In this document: positions 33,920 through 44,655 of the stretch, one piece after another
How the letters are laid out: each line of letters begins with the position of its first letter
Numbering within the stretch: position 1 is the first letter of the stretch
Origin: Vicia villosa
Taxonomy: Eukaryota; Streptophyta; Magnoliopsida; Fabales; Fabaceae
DNA length: 64,000 bases
Direction of reading: 5' to 3'
Assembly (NCBI RefSeq): GCF_029867415.1
Contig: NC_081181.1
Location: forward strand, 125,617,042-125,681,041
The notes under the pieces: generated by a model
What the model saw: only the letters and a program-made list of their open reading frames with translations
The model's database searches: none
What the model was told of the DNA's origin: nothing
Position numbers and translations under genes: made by a program

Positions 33920-35750
33920 TCGTTTTTAGCATGCATAATTGAATTATTTGTATTTGAGTTTGATCATGATGTTTTAAGTCAATTGCTTGAGTTATTGGAA
34001 CAAGAACCATATTTGGTATTGGTTCAAGTTATGTGGGAAGTGAAATCTCAAACGTTTTTTAAAAACTTGAAAAATTGACATTTATTGTGTGTGATTCAAG
34101 TCACTCATAATCTCTTGCTCGCATCAAATCAAATTGAGGAGAACATGAATTTTTTTGTGGCTGTGGCTCGAATCACAATTTAGACATGAATCGAATCATG
34201 CAACACTATGAGTCAAATCACAAGTAGCACATGATTTGAATCACACACCTATTGTTAGCCACTTCCTAGTTTGATTTGAATCAAGCTTTCTACATGTCTC
34301 GAATCACAAAGTTTTTCATGTTTTCCTATTTGGCTCTGTCTAATTTGATTCGAATCAAGCTTTGTAAATGACTTGAATCATGAGCCTTCATGACTCGGAT
34401 CAAGCTTACAAGGTGACTCGAATCATGGGAAAATGGGTAGCATTTCTTTATGAGATCTTGTTTCACTATACTTGCTCATTTGTCTCAAATCATAAAATGT
34501 TCTTGACTCGAACCTTACTAGCATCTTCCGTCTATTTCGGTGCTTAATCTCAAACCCTTATAAATTCCTTTTGTCATCTCATTTCGAAAAATAATTCACA
34601 TAACTGATAATGTTTTTCAGAGTGATTTTGTGCGAATTAACAACCTCCATTTTTGAAAACTCAAAATCTCTTGAAAACAAATTCTATTTCATCTTTAACC
34701 TCTTATTTAGATTCAGATCTTGATTATGGAGATTTTAATTGTTGAGGGAGACATGTCTTGAAACTAACTATTCATGAAGAATTTATTAAGATTTTCGGGA
34801 AGCTTGCAAGATTGTGGCTATTATAGCTGGTATTGGAAATTATAGTGAAAAGAGTGAGGTTATTCTCTCTAGTTGACTTTGGTAGTGCTGTGTGGAAGCC
34901 TACGGACAGGGTAAGAGTTCTTCTAGATCTTTGGATAATTCATCGCTCAAGAAATCGGTGGAATCAAGGGAGTTTTCCACACAGACTTGGAGCAGATTGG
35001 CGAAGCTGGAAGATTCAAGAATGAGAATTGAGTAAATATTTCGCAGAGAGTTCGACATAAAGGTTGTATACAAGTCAAGATACATATAGGAAATTTACTT
35101 TTCTCAGCATTATTTGTCAAAACACTGTGAAAAGAAAACTTTCAATGAGAAACCATTGGAGAGTGGAGTAGACTCCTTTGAGGATGATAGAGCCAAACCA
35201 CTATACATCCAAGTGTACTCTCTCCCCCCTCTCTCTCTCTCTCACACACACACACGCACAGGCACACTCTTGCATTTTAATTTTCATAGGATATTGCATG
35301 CCTAGGTTATCAATTTTTAGCGTAGTTTATTGTTTATATCTCTCGGTAGTGATTTATTGCATAAGGTTAGGTTTTGTTATAATTGGTACCTAATTGAGCT
35401 TTAGTGCTTATTGAAATCGGAAAACTAGTGACGTTAAATTTCATAATAATTGAATCATTGTACAGGACACACCTCGTGTAATATACAATTAATCAATTAG
35501 TCATTATATGCAATTTTTGCAAATTGTATTTGAACAGTTAGTCGTTGACTTTCAATACAAGCATTAGATCTCTATTTTTACTTTTGGCCTTCCGCGCATT
35601 TTGAAAAACCTATAATATTCTATTTTTGGAAAATCAGTCAAATTTTTAATAAGGTTTGATGCTATTGTAAGGTCTTTTTCCAGACATCGAGTTCTCGGTT
35701 CTGAGTAACGACATGGATTTTGTCACCCTATACATATATGTAATAGTTAT
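33920..35750 (+). repeat. LTR-like repeat B with GATTCGAATC motifs
   Basis: 33926-34530 aligns with repeat A (TTTTAGCATGCATAATTGAA onward). It carries about ten diverged TTGATTCGAATCA-type motifs at 34090-34510, followed by CACTATACTTGCTCATTTG matching TTCACTTGCTCATTTG in A. Further downstream to about 35730 it may be the rest of a long LTR and leader, but I could not fix the end. It includes a (TC)n(AC)n microsatellite at 35221-35256. No coding region is supported. Confidence 0.45.
35221..35270. repeat. (CT)n(CA)n compound microsatellite
   Basis: TCTCTCTCTCTCTCACACACACACAC-type tract; the core is about 40 bp. Confidence 0.9.
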
Positions 35751-36833
35751 AATTAATTTGAAAAGTTGTTTAAAAAGATACAACATAGGAGATGGGACAT
35801 AAAAACCTTGGTATCATGTATAATAGCTTCAACATGTTGTTGTTCATTTCATTCTTTTAAGATCCATAGATCCACAACACAAAAAACAAGTTTCCATATG
35901 TTTTGTTCAGGCTTTAAGTCTCAAATCAGAATTGGTGATCTTGACATGATTTTCCACTGAATTGAAACGTGGTACAAGTAATGAAACCAAAACCAAAAAC
36001 ATGTCAAACACTTAGGACTAAAACAAAAGTTATTTTGGAAGTTTAAAAATAAATAATAAAAACAGTAGCAAATCAACATAAATACTTGTGACATCGATTT
36101 GAAGATTAAAAGGATGGACATTTTTAAAACACTAAAGAAGTACAAACAACAATCTATTCAAAATAGTATAAAAAGAAGGAATCCATATCAAAAGTAGTTC
36201 ATTCTAAACATTAAAATGCAGATGAAAAAGTTAATACTTTTGGATAGACAAGAGAGGAATTTGAAACAAAATATCAATTTAAAGGTTTTGTGAGAAAATA
36301 GAAGAACCAGGAAGATGAACACTACATCTAAGTTAAGTCACTGTCACAGGGAAATGTCATGGTGGAAAAGTACGGAAACAATGTAAAGAACAAATGCATT
36401 ACTCGAACCACAAAGATGAACATCACTCGAAGCAGAGGAAAAAGAAAAACCATCTAAAACCGTTAAGAGTAAAACCGAAATATGGAGCTTTAAAGGTTTC
36501 GTGAAATAGCATAAGAATTAGGAAGATGAACATAAAATGATAAATGAGAAGTAATATGAAAAACAATAATGTAGAACCCGGTTGATTAAAAAATGCAGAA
36601 GATGAAGAGGACCAAAATGCAGAAAAAGTTATCTTTGAACTTGTGAAATTTTGTTGAAGGTTGATGTTCTTGACAAGAGAGAGGAATGAGTGAATTATTC
36701 AGAAAAAGGAGGGAGGGAAAACAAATGGAGAAAATTGAAATTGTTTAAGTTGAGAGAGGGAAAGTTGATTTCCGGATGGAGCTGCCATGTGGCGATAGTA
36801 TTGTTTTAATTTGTCAATACAATTTGATTTAGT
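35751..36833. other. Intergenic with faint direct repeat
   Basis: TTTAAAGGTTTTGTGAGAAA...AGGAAGATGAACA near 36279 recurs as TTTAAAGGTTTCGTGAAATA...AGGAAGATGAACA near 36490. No gene. Confidence 0.4.
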
Positions 36834-37030
36834 CAATTACGGAAAAGGGCATAATTTAGTTAAAAATAATTTTGCAAGAAAGGGAAAATTAGGGAGAACT
36901 TATGCATGTTCCAATCTTAGTTAGGTAGTTGATTACGAAAAATGGCATAATTTAGTCAAAAATAATTTTGCAAAAAAAGATAAATTAGAGAAAACTTATG
37001 CAAGTTCCAATCTTAGTTAGGTAGTTGATT
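36834..37030 (+). repeat. Two-copy tandem repeat, period 96 bp
   Basis: ATGGCATAATTTAGT...CCAATCTTAGTTAGGTAGTTGAT is present at 36845-36933 and 36942-37030, with few differences. Confidence 0.88.
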
Positions 37031-37199
37031 TGAGTTGAGATATATAGTGATGAAAACAATAAAATAAATTTGAAAATTTAAAAATTAATAGGATATAGTA
37101 TATAAATAAAATAAACTTAAAGTCAAATTCTTTTAAAAATTACAGTTAATAAATTTTCTCACTAAATATCTTATGAAGTTTTTTCTCAACAGCTACTTT

Positions 37200-38747
37200 C
37201 AATTCAACATAGTACTGATGCCGACAGAAAGACAAAGATCTCTAAAATCAATCTCTCTGCCCTTTCTCTAAAACAGTTCCCTCTTTCTCCCCAAATTCAA
37301 AATTTTCCGACCACCCATGTAAGTTCCGGTATGGTGGTGTATGCCCATCTTGACCGCTCCACCCCTAACCTCTTCTGAGGTTGTTTCTTGCAACAGTTTT
37401 CTGTCTCTGCCATTTATGGGTTCTGCAATAGTGTTTCGTCGGAATTTGGTAGCCTATTTTATGGGTTCTGGACTTTGGTGAACTTGCTTGATTGTAGATC
37501 TTGTTGTTTATGAGTTGGAAAATCTGGATCTGAAAGTTTGTTTTTTCAAATCTGTTGTTTTTTTCCTTCTGGTTTTGAATCATTCATCGATTCCGGTTCT
37601 GATATCGTTGTTAGGAGTGATGTGTCTTACTTTTGATATTTGATTCAACTCAGATTTGTTGAAATCTGCAGTTATCAAAGTGTTTGGATTGATACTACCA
37701 CAACAACGATTTTGTTATGTTTTACAACCTTGTTGCTGTCTTGTTGTACTTAGGTATGGTTCTCAGTGATATAAGATTGTTAAGCTTGAAAGAGCTTTTT
37801 ATGTTTGATGTGATTTATCACAGAGAACTGTTGGTACGTGAATTAGTTCGTGTTGGCGGCCGACTCATTTACCATTTTTAAAGGTTGTGAAGATCTACAC
37901 AACACTTTTGTTTTGTTATCTAGTTTTGTTCTTGTAATCAGGTTCGCTAGATAGTGTATGTGTTTAGTTTTTTAACTTCCCGTAAACAATTGTTGTAATA
38001 ATTATAATTCTTTGGCTTAATTGCAACTTAGGCCCCCCTATTTTTTCTTTTTCTCGATTTTAGTCCCCTCATTTTTAAAACCACGATTTTGGTCCCCCTT
38101 TTGAATTTTCTATTGAAAAAGAGACAGAAATAGGGACAAATTTTGCATAAAAAAGCAAAATAGGGGGACGAAAATTGCACAGAAAACTTAAAAAGGGACT
38201 AAAATAGTGATTTTTAAAATAGAGGGATCAAAATCAAGAAAAAGACAAAACAGAGGGACTAAAATTGCAATTAAGCCTCTTTTTGAAAAGAAATTATATT
38301 CAACATAGTACTCTTCTAAGTTATGGGCAAAACGTGTCACAATTCACATTATTAGAGTGCCTTGAACATATTTAGTTACGTGGCAACAATTCCCCAAGCT
38401 AAAATAAAACACTTTACCAAACCAACAACAACAGGAAAGAAAGGGAAGATCATTTTCTCATAAACATTTTGTCTTCTCAGTAGATATTTCTAGTCCATTA
38501 TGATTTTGATATGGAGCATGAATCTCTATGTTGTCACTCTTATGCTTTGAAGAAGGAAGCCGGGCAAGTTGTGTTTTTGGAAAGGGTAAGGATTCTAGCT
38601 CTCTCTTCTTTTAATGTTTCCATTTGCAAAGCTTTGTATAGAGCATCAACAACACCGGCGAGAACCTTCCATGCATGTTCTCTTTGTGAACCAAGCAAGG
38701 TAATCAATACAAAAAATCAACTTTTTTTCATAAATATTTGCAAATGA
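37200..38747 (+). CDS. Possible unrecognised gene; first coding exon near 38511
   Basis: A pyrimidine-rich, 5'-UTR-like stretch (37240-37310) is followed by T-rich, intron-like sequence and then a frame at 38511. The frame reads MEHESLCCHSYALKKEAGQV, then VFLER, before a potential donor AAGG|GTAAGG (38586). A second plausible exon at 38645-38698 (ASTTPARTFHACSLCEPSK) ends at CAAG|GTAATC. I do not recognise the product. The arrangement could be a transcribed locus with a MITE (38014-38277) in its first intron, or chance. Transcript evidence would decide. Confidence 0.2.
38014..38277. mobile_element. Fold-back MITE with long inverted repeats, 264 bp
   Basis: Both ends start GGCTTAATTGCAA and the inverted arms stay similar for about 90 bp (TTTTAGTCCC, CTTTTTCTCGATTTTAGTCC and TTGATTTTGATCCCTCTATT read inward). 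Flanks share TCTTT. This hairpin-like class is abundant in legumes. It has no coding capacity. Confidence 0.85.
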
Positions 38748-39449
38748 TGTTTTGGGTCTGTTGCAAAAAAGGGTTTTGAGTCTACGAACTAAGGCGAATA
38801 CTCTTTATCTCCTACAGTGTAGGCTATATAGCCATAGTAAATGATGAAGGGTTTTAAAGATTGTTAGCTCCTCTCCTCTGTTGCAAGGTGGGTTTTTATT
38901 CATGTGCTGTATTTACATTGAAATCTAATTATAGCTATGCTCCTTACATAGGAGTGGGTATCAGACTTAAGTCCCACATCGTCTACTTCAGAAAATAACC
39001 TATGCTCCTTACATATAAAATGAAAGGACCTCTTTTGATCAACTCTTATGGAGCCTTGTGATGATGTCATAGCGAACTATTCTTTCGCCTTTTACTAAAG
39101 AATACCGTGTCAGTGTCACATTTATGGTCTGAGATGATTAATTTAGTGCTGGTTTATTTTAGTATAACACAAGGAACTCATTTTGCATTTTGCATGCTTA
39201 TTCAATCTGGCGGGGCGTCAAATGTATTTTTCTTTGTTTCATCTTTCCAAGAAATTGATGAGGTCTGTAAAGATAAAAGATGGAATAAAACGTTTAGCTC
39301 AATACGGCTCCTCTTCTGTTGTGAGGTGAGTTCTTATTCACACATGCGTTGAAATAATCCTGATTTTATGTTGAAGTCTATTTTTATGTTGAATGCTGTC
39401 TTCGTATATATATATTAGAAAAATAGTAAATAGATTGGTCTATATATGC

Positions 39450-39500
<51 letters not shown>

Positions 39501-39889
39501 AAAATGCTAAATAGGTCGGCATAAATGTTCATATATAGGTCGGCCTATAAGGCTTCTTAAGTAATATGAATTAATTGAAAATACTAATGAGAAAGAGACT
39601 TTTAAATAAGCTTTTAGGCCAGGCTGAAAAAAAGAGCCTATAATAGGCCAAGCTTAGGCCTTGTAAGTTTATTGTAGGTCAGACTCAAGTCTCATAAAGT
39701 CTAGCCTAACCTACTCCCACCCCTAACCGTCAACCTTCACCATTAACACGATCGATAAAGATTCGTTCAAACAAGTAGAGTCTCCCTCCCTCCAAGAATC
39801 TATTAAACCATCCTCTTTAAGTAAGAAGCAAAAGGATGATAAACCAATCCTAGGATTTCAAAGATCATGAGAAGGAGGACGAAATTCCT
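38748..39889. other. Intergenic, with (AT)n tract and one hAT-like end
   Basis: A (TA)n tract at about 39450-39497 is followed by 39500-39725, whose right end reverse-complements to TAGGGGTGGGAGTAGGTTAG, with repeated AGGCC/GGCCT motifs. This resembles one end of a hAT-type repeat. The other end is not visible. The TAAGTCCCACATCG near 38969 is a phrase common in plant repeats. Confidence 0.4.
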
Positions 39890-40768
39890 AATGCTACTAT
39901 TCCATTAATCATCGTCGATACTATCGTTAATTATTCTATCTCAGGGATCCTCATAGATGGTGGATATTTCTGCAATATGACCTGCTTCATAATTTTCACT
40001 AAACTTGGCTTGAGGGAACAAGATTTGAGGCCATGCGAAGGCCAAAGCCTTTTAGCTTTCAATGATTCTTGTACTTGTCTATGTAGACAGGTGTACTTAA
40101 CAATCTCTTTATGAGAGGAAAATAATAAGAGGACGACATAAGTTTGCTTTTCGTGGTTCCATGTGAAGTTCAATGACTCTTTTACCCGTCTATATGGACA
40201 AGTGTACTTAAGAGTCTCCTTGGGAGAAGAAAATAATAAGAGGACGGTGGAATATTGGTTCTTTGTGGTTCCATGCGAAAGCATCTACAACAACATCCTC
40301 AGATGATCATTTCTGGAGGATCTGGATGTCGTGACTTCCCTCGTCCACTTGGAGATAAATTACCACAATGATTCTGACAAACTTGTTGTAGTCAAAGTTG
40401 ACCTTCGTGGAGCACGTAGAATACAAGAAAAGATATTGAAAAATTCCTTCGTAGCAGACATCATCCCTGAAGGAAGAGTCGTGTAAGCTGACAGAGCGAC
40501 AAATGTTGTTGATCTCAATGCTTGTGAAGAAACCCTGTTGGGAGATGAGTTAAGTCCCTTATGAGATCAAATTAAAGGTTATAAGATCGGTTTCAAATTG
40601 AGACTTCAAAATTGTCTCATCAGGCAATATTTTGATGAGGTCGGTAAGGATAGGAGTTCGCCTACCTTCCAAAGTAAAGAAAAATTAGTTAGATGTTTGA
40701 TAGCCAACGTCGATCTTTAGGTCATATCTCCCTATGAGATGCCTTGAATAGATCCTAGTGTAATATAT
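39890..40768 (+). pseudogene. Decayed Ty3/gypsy protease region (left half)
   Basis: From 39935 the reading gives GILIDGGYFCNMTCFIIFTK, LGLREQDLRPCEGQSLLAFN and DS. This matches the aspartic protease block of legume gypsy elements (DGG in place of DTG/DSG). Later, in another frame, VVPCESIYNNIL, EINYHNDSDKLVVVKVDLRG and ARRIQE follow, and ISPYEMP...IDPSVIY marks the junction before RT. Many stops and an internal 111-bp duplication show it is dead. The sequence is continued at 54775 after the nested insertion. Confidence 0.75.
40060..40285 (+). repeat. Tandem duplication inside gypsy protease remnant, period 111 bp
   Basis: AATGATTCTTGTACTTGTCT... (40061) recurs as AATGACTCTTTTACCCGTCT... (40172). 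Both copies include GAAAATAATAAGAGGACG and GTGGTTCCATG. It duplicates the same stretch of the protease-region protein. Confidence 0.8.
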
Positions 40769-40948
40769 TGTAATACGGTAGGAGAACTGACTTTTTGAAA
40801 TGTTGATTGAGCAATCTTGTGAATCAGAGCTTGAAAGTTGGCATGAGGATCCTTTGAAGCATATGAGAAGCCATGAAGTCCACTTGAGGTATCAGAACCT
40901 GATTTTACTTAGAGAGAGACAAAACCCTAGTTGGAAGCTTTTGCTTAG

Positions 40949-43900
40949 TGTAATACGGTGAACTGACTTTTTATTAATCGGAATGTCGCGGTAAGCAAGA
41001 GTCGCCACCGACTTTTATTTTATCCAAACAAGTTAGAAAGGCTAAAAGAAACAGGAAAAACCTTTTAAATAAAATAGGGTTCGGGGGGTAATTATGCAAA
41101 GGGAAGGTGTAAGGCACCCTTTGCATCCATGGTTTTCCATGGGCTCTTAATTGCTTTGCTCGTTTTGAAACCAAAAGTTTAGAAATGTATAGAAGATGAA
41201 GAAACAAGGACTTTAGCTCGTAAATGAGCGTAGCCTTGAAAGTGCTTAGAAAATAGTAGAAAAAAGACATTTTAGCCAGAGCAAGGCAATTAGGGGCAAT
41301 TACCTTATAGTTTGAAAAAGAGGTTCTTTTAGCCTTTCAGGGTGAAAGGGTCTATCCTTGCCATAAGAGGGCAGGAAGCCTTTCGTTTGGAGGTTGAAGG
41401 GTCGTCGAAGCATCCTTTGCCATAAGACTGTCCCATGCCATAGAAGGGCAGGTAATCTAAGGCAAGGATCAGAATAAGCCTTATTAGTAGGCAGCCAGAA
41501 GATACCTCAGCCTTTTTCCGTAGGCAACTTCCGAGGGTCGAGGTCATTTGTGTATCGAAGGCAGCATCATTTAGGGTCGTGACCTTTTTATCGAGGCAAC
41601 ATGGCTGAGGTATCCTCGTATTCGAGGGACTTGGCTTATTCTGCGAAAAAACACAAGGCGACAGGCAACAAGGCAACAGGCAACAAGGCAACAGAGAGGT
41701 TACCCAAAAGCGTGCGTGTGTGCACCAATCACGTGATTATATTCAATTATATTATCTTGTAAATTAGCGATTCTAAATTCAATTCATGGTTGCCACTCCC
41801 TATTTTACTAACCACGCAGATAATATAAGGCAAGAAACAGTAATATGGGGGAGGGAAATTGTAACCAGCGGATCCCTTATCAGGGTTTGACACAAGTAAT
41901 AATAATAAAAGGCATAAAATAAAATGAGGTTTAGGGTTACCAATGACGTAGCTTTGGCATTTGACAAACCCTTCATTTGATCTGAAATGATTGATAGGGC
42001 TGGCGGTTGGAGATAGCTTCGAGGTAACCCTGAAAAGGCAAAAAAAACAAGGCACGTGAGTGTAAAATAGTCCATTGACTTTCGAGGTTTTTAACCCTAT
42101 AAGGCAAATGAATATTTAAATGATAAAATAATAAAGAAGAGTAAAGTCGGGACTTAGCTTCGTAGAAGGCGAGGTGCGTAGTCGGAAGATTGAAGATTTC
42201 TGATTAATCCTAAAAGAGTTGACATGAAGAAGAGAAGCGTTAGTGCATTTAAAATTCGTTAGTCATGGGTAAAAACCCAAATGGGATTGAACAAACCCTA
42301 AAAGTTAATGAAATTGAAAGTTTGATCAAATAATTAAAATAAACATAAGATTAATCTTAATTATCAATTAATTAAAAGTGTATTCGAATTTTAATAATAT
42401 ATATAAAAAAACAATTATTCGTGGAAAAACCGGATTTTCGATAATAAAATAATTATGAAATTATTATAAACTTAATTTGTTAAAATCTAAAATAAAATAA
42501 ATAAATAAAAAAAGTTGTAGTAAAAGGAAAAGAAAAAGAAATATCAATAACAAAATATAAAAGAAAAATAGAAATAAACTTAGCTGAAATCTAGTGTGGC
42601 AGCTTGGTGAGGTGCATGATGGTCTTTCAATCCTGGTATGTTAGATCTTGATGCTGGGAGATCTAAGGGTAGCTACGCGAGGCCGTATGGTGGTCACGCG
42701 CGAGGGAGGCCTACCAGATCAATTATCAAATAATAACATATAAGTCATAAAAACAAACAGCACCCAGTGAGGATCGAACCGGTGCCATGCCCTTTGCCAA
42801 ACGAAGTGACTTGCCAAACGCGCCATGTTAGTCAATTGAAAAATAATGTCACGAAAATATTAATAAAGAAAACTAGACTTTTTGAATTGGGGAAACGCGC
42901 CTGAGGACCTTCTTCTTCCTCGTTGTATTTTTCAGATGCACACTTTTAGCTACGGTTTGCAAGTGTAGCTGCAGGCGCTGCAAATATCAAAACCAACAAA
43001 TACGCAACGAAAATTAACGGAGCAAGTCTAGTCTTGCTCGAAATTGTCTCCCGAGTGCAACGGCGTCGTTGGTTTCGTTCAATTGCGCCTGTAATAAGAA
43101 ACCCTATTTTGGAGCTCTAAAACCCTATCAATGGTGGAATCTCAAACACGCAATTAATCAACAATTAAACGGTACAGAAAGTTCGAAAACATCATCACAA
43201 TCAAGAATACGCATTCAAATGTGATTTATAATACACATATGAGCATAATCGAATTCAAAAAAACCTTGTGCAAACCGTGAGTGGTATGGGACTGTTCTTG
43301 ATGTTCCGCGGTTTGGAGATGACTGCAAATCGTTCAATAATCCTCCAAGGATGTGTTAGGACGTACCAGAGGCCTTGAATCGAGCTGTATCTTGGAGTTG
43401 ATGTTTGAATTTTCCTTGGTTGTTAGAGCTCGGATTTGGTTTCTTTGGCTGCAAAAACTTGAACCCTTGCCATCTGAACTTGTGTAGTACTTATAGGAGA
43501 TGGATTAGGGTAACAAAACTGAACCAAGTCCCTTGTGAATCTTTGATTTGCAAATTGAGAAAATTTGATTGAGAATTAGTTATGAATCTTGCTAAATTTG
43601 GCTAAAATTGATTCAATATTCTCTCAATCACTTATGCACGAATTTGATTTGAATTTGGAGAATATATGATGATTAATGATGGTTGAAATTATATCTTTGA
43701 TAGAATATTTGATTTTTTAGTAATTTACTTGTTTTTAATCATTTTAAATGATTCAAAAAATCAAAATAAATTACATAAATCAAAGAAATTCGTGGGAGAT
43801 GGTTTATGGGCTCCTAATGCCATGAGGGACAAGTTTGGATATTAACAACATAGGCCCAATAGCAAAAAAATTCAAAATTCCTTTATATTTTCCCCTCCAA

Positions 43901-44655
43901 AATAGCTCAATTTTGCCAAGGTGTATCTCCCTCAATTTTGAGGTATGGGGGTGTTCTAGGACTTTTTAGAAACCTTAGAGAGTCCTCTAACCAGTGTCTT
44001 TGGTCCCACATCAAAATCATTTTCCATTCACATTTTATGACCTTTTGAAAAAAGTGTCCTTTTGTTGACTTTTGAAAAGGACCTATAATGTATGAAGCCA
44101 TATTTCTTAAACCATTGACCTATGAGCCCTGATTCTTGGACCATTGGATAGAGGAATGAATTCCCTTCAAAATGAGCTTTGGTGGGAATTTTTCTGATGA
44201 AGTATGAATATTTGGTGAATTTTCAAAGTTTGGTTGACTTTTTTAGTTCATGCCCAAAATAGTAACTCTTGACTTTTGACTTCTCTGATCTTTCCTTGCA
44301 TCATCATGATCAACCCTTGATCAAATGATGATTTTAGGGTTATGAGAATGTTGTTGACCAAATATCTTGAGTTTTGACTATATAATGACTGTTTTGCCCT
44401 TGGGAGTCGACTGTTGACCTAATCAGGATTTGAGGGACTAAATTTGCTCTGTTTGACTTGAAACTTTATATGGAGATACTTTGGGATGTTAGTGACCCTA
44501 TGGAACCACCTTGAGCCATTGATTCAATGATTTTCCTCTGAATTATTCAAAACCCCGGTTTAGAACTTCTGTGTGGGAGATTGTGTTTTGGAGCTTTGTC
44601 TTTTGATTTGGTTTTGTGTATGAAAAATAGCATGGGCAAATTTTGGGGTATGACA
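40949..44655 (-). repeat. 3' LTR (3707 bp) of the Ogre-like element
   Basis: Plus-strand ends TGTAATACGG and GGGTATGACA. Short open frames inside are repeated in the partner LTR and have no recognisable motif, so they are treated as noncoding. Includes a CAACAAGGCAACAGG micro-repeat near 41665 and a Pol III box-B-like GGTTCGATCC on the minus strand at 42771-42780. Confidence 0.93.

Noticed and set aside
40974..42103. Several 90-120 codon minus-strand frames repeated at 51002-52103
   Set aside because: They lie inside the two copies of the long LTR, so their duplication reflects the LTR and not selection. No protein motif was recognised.
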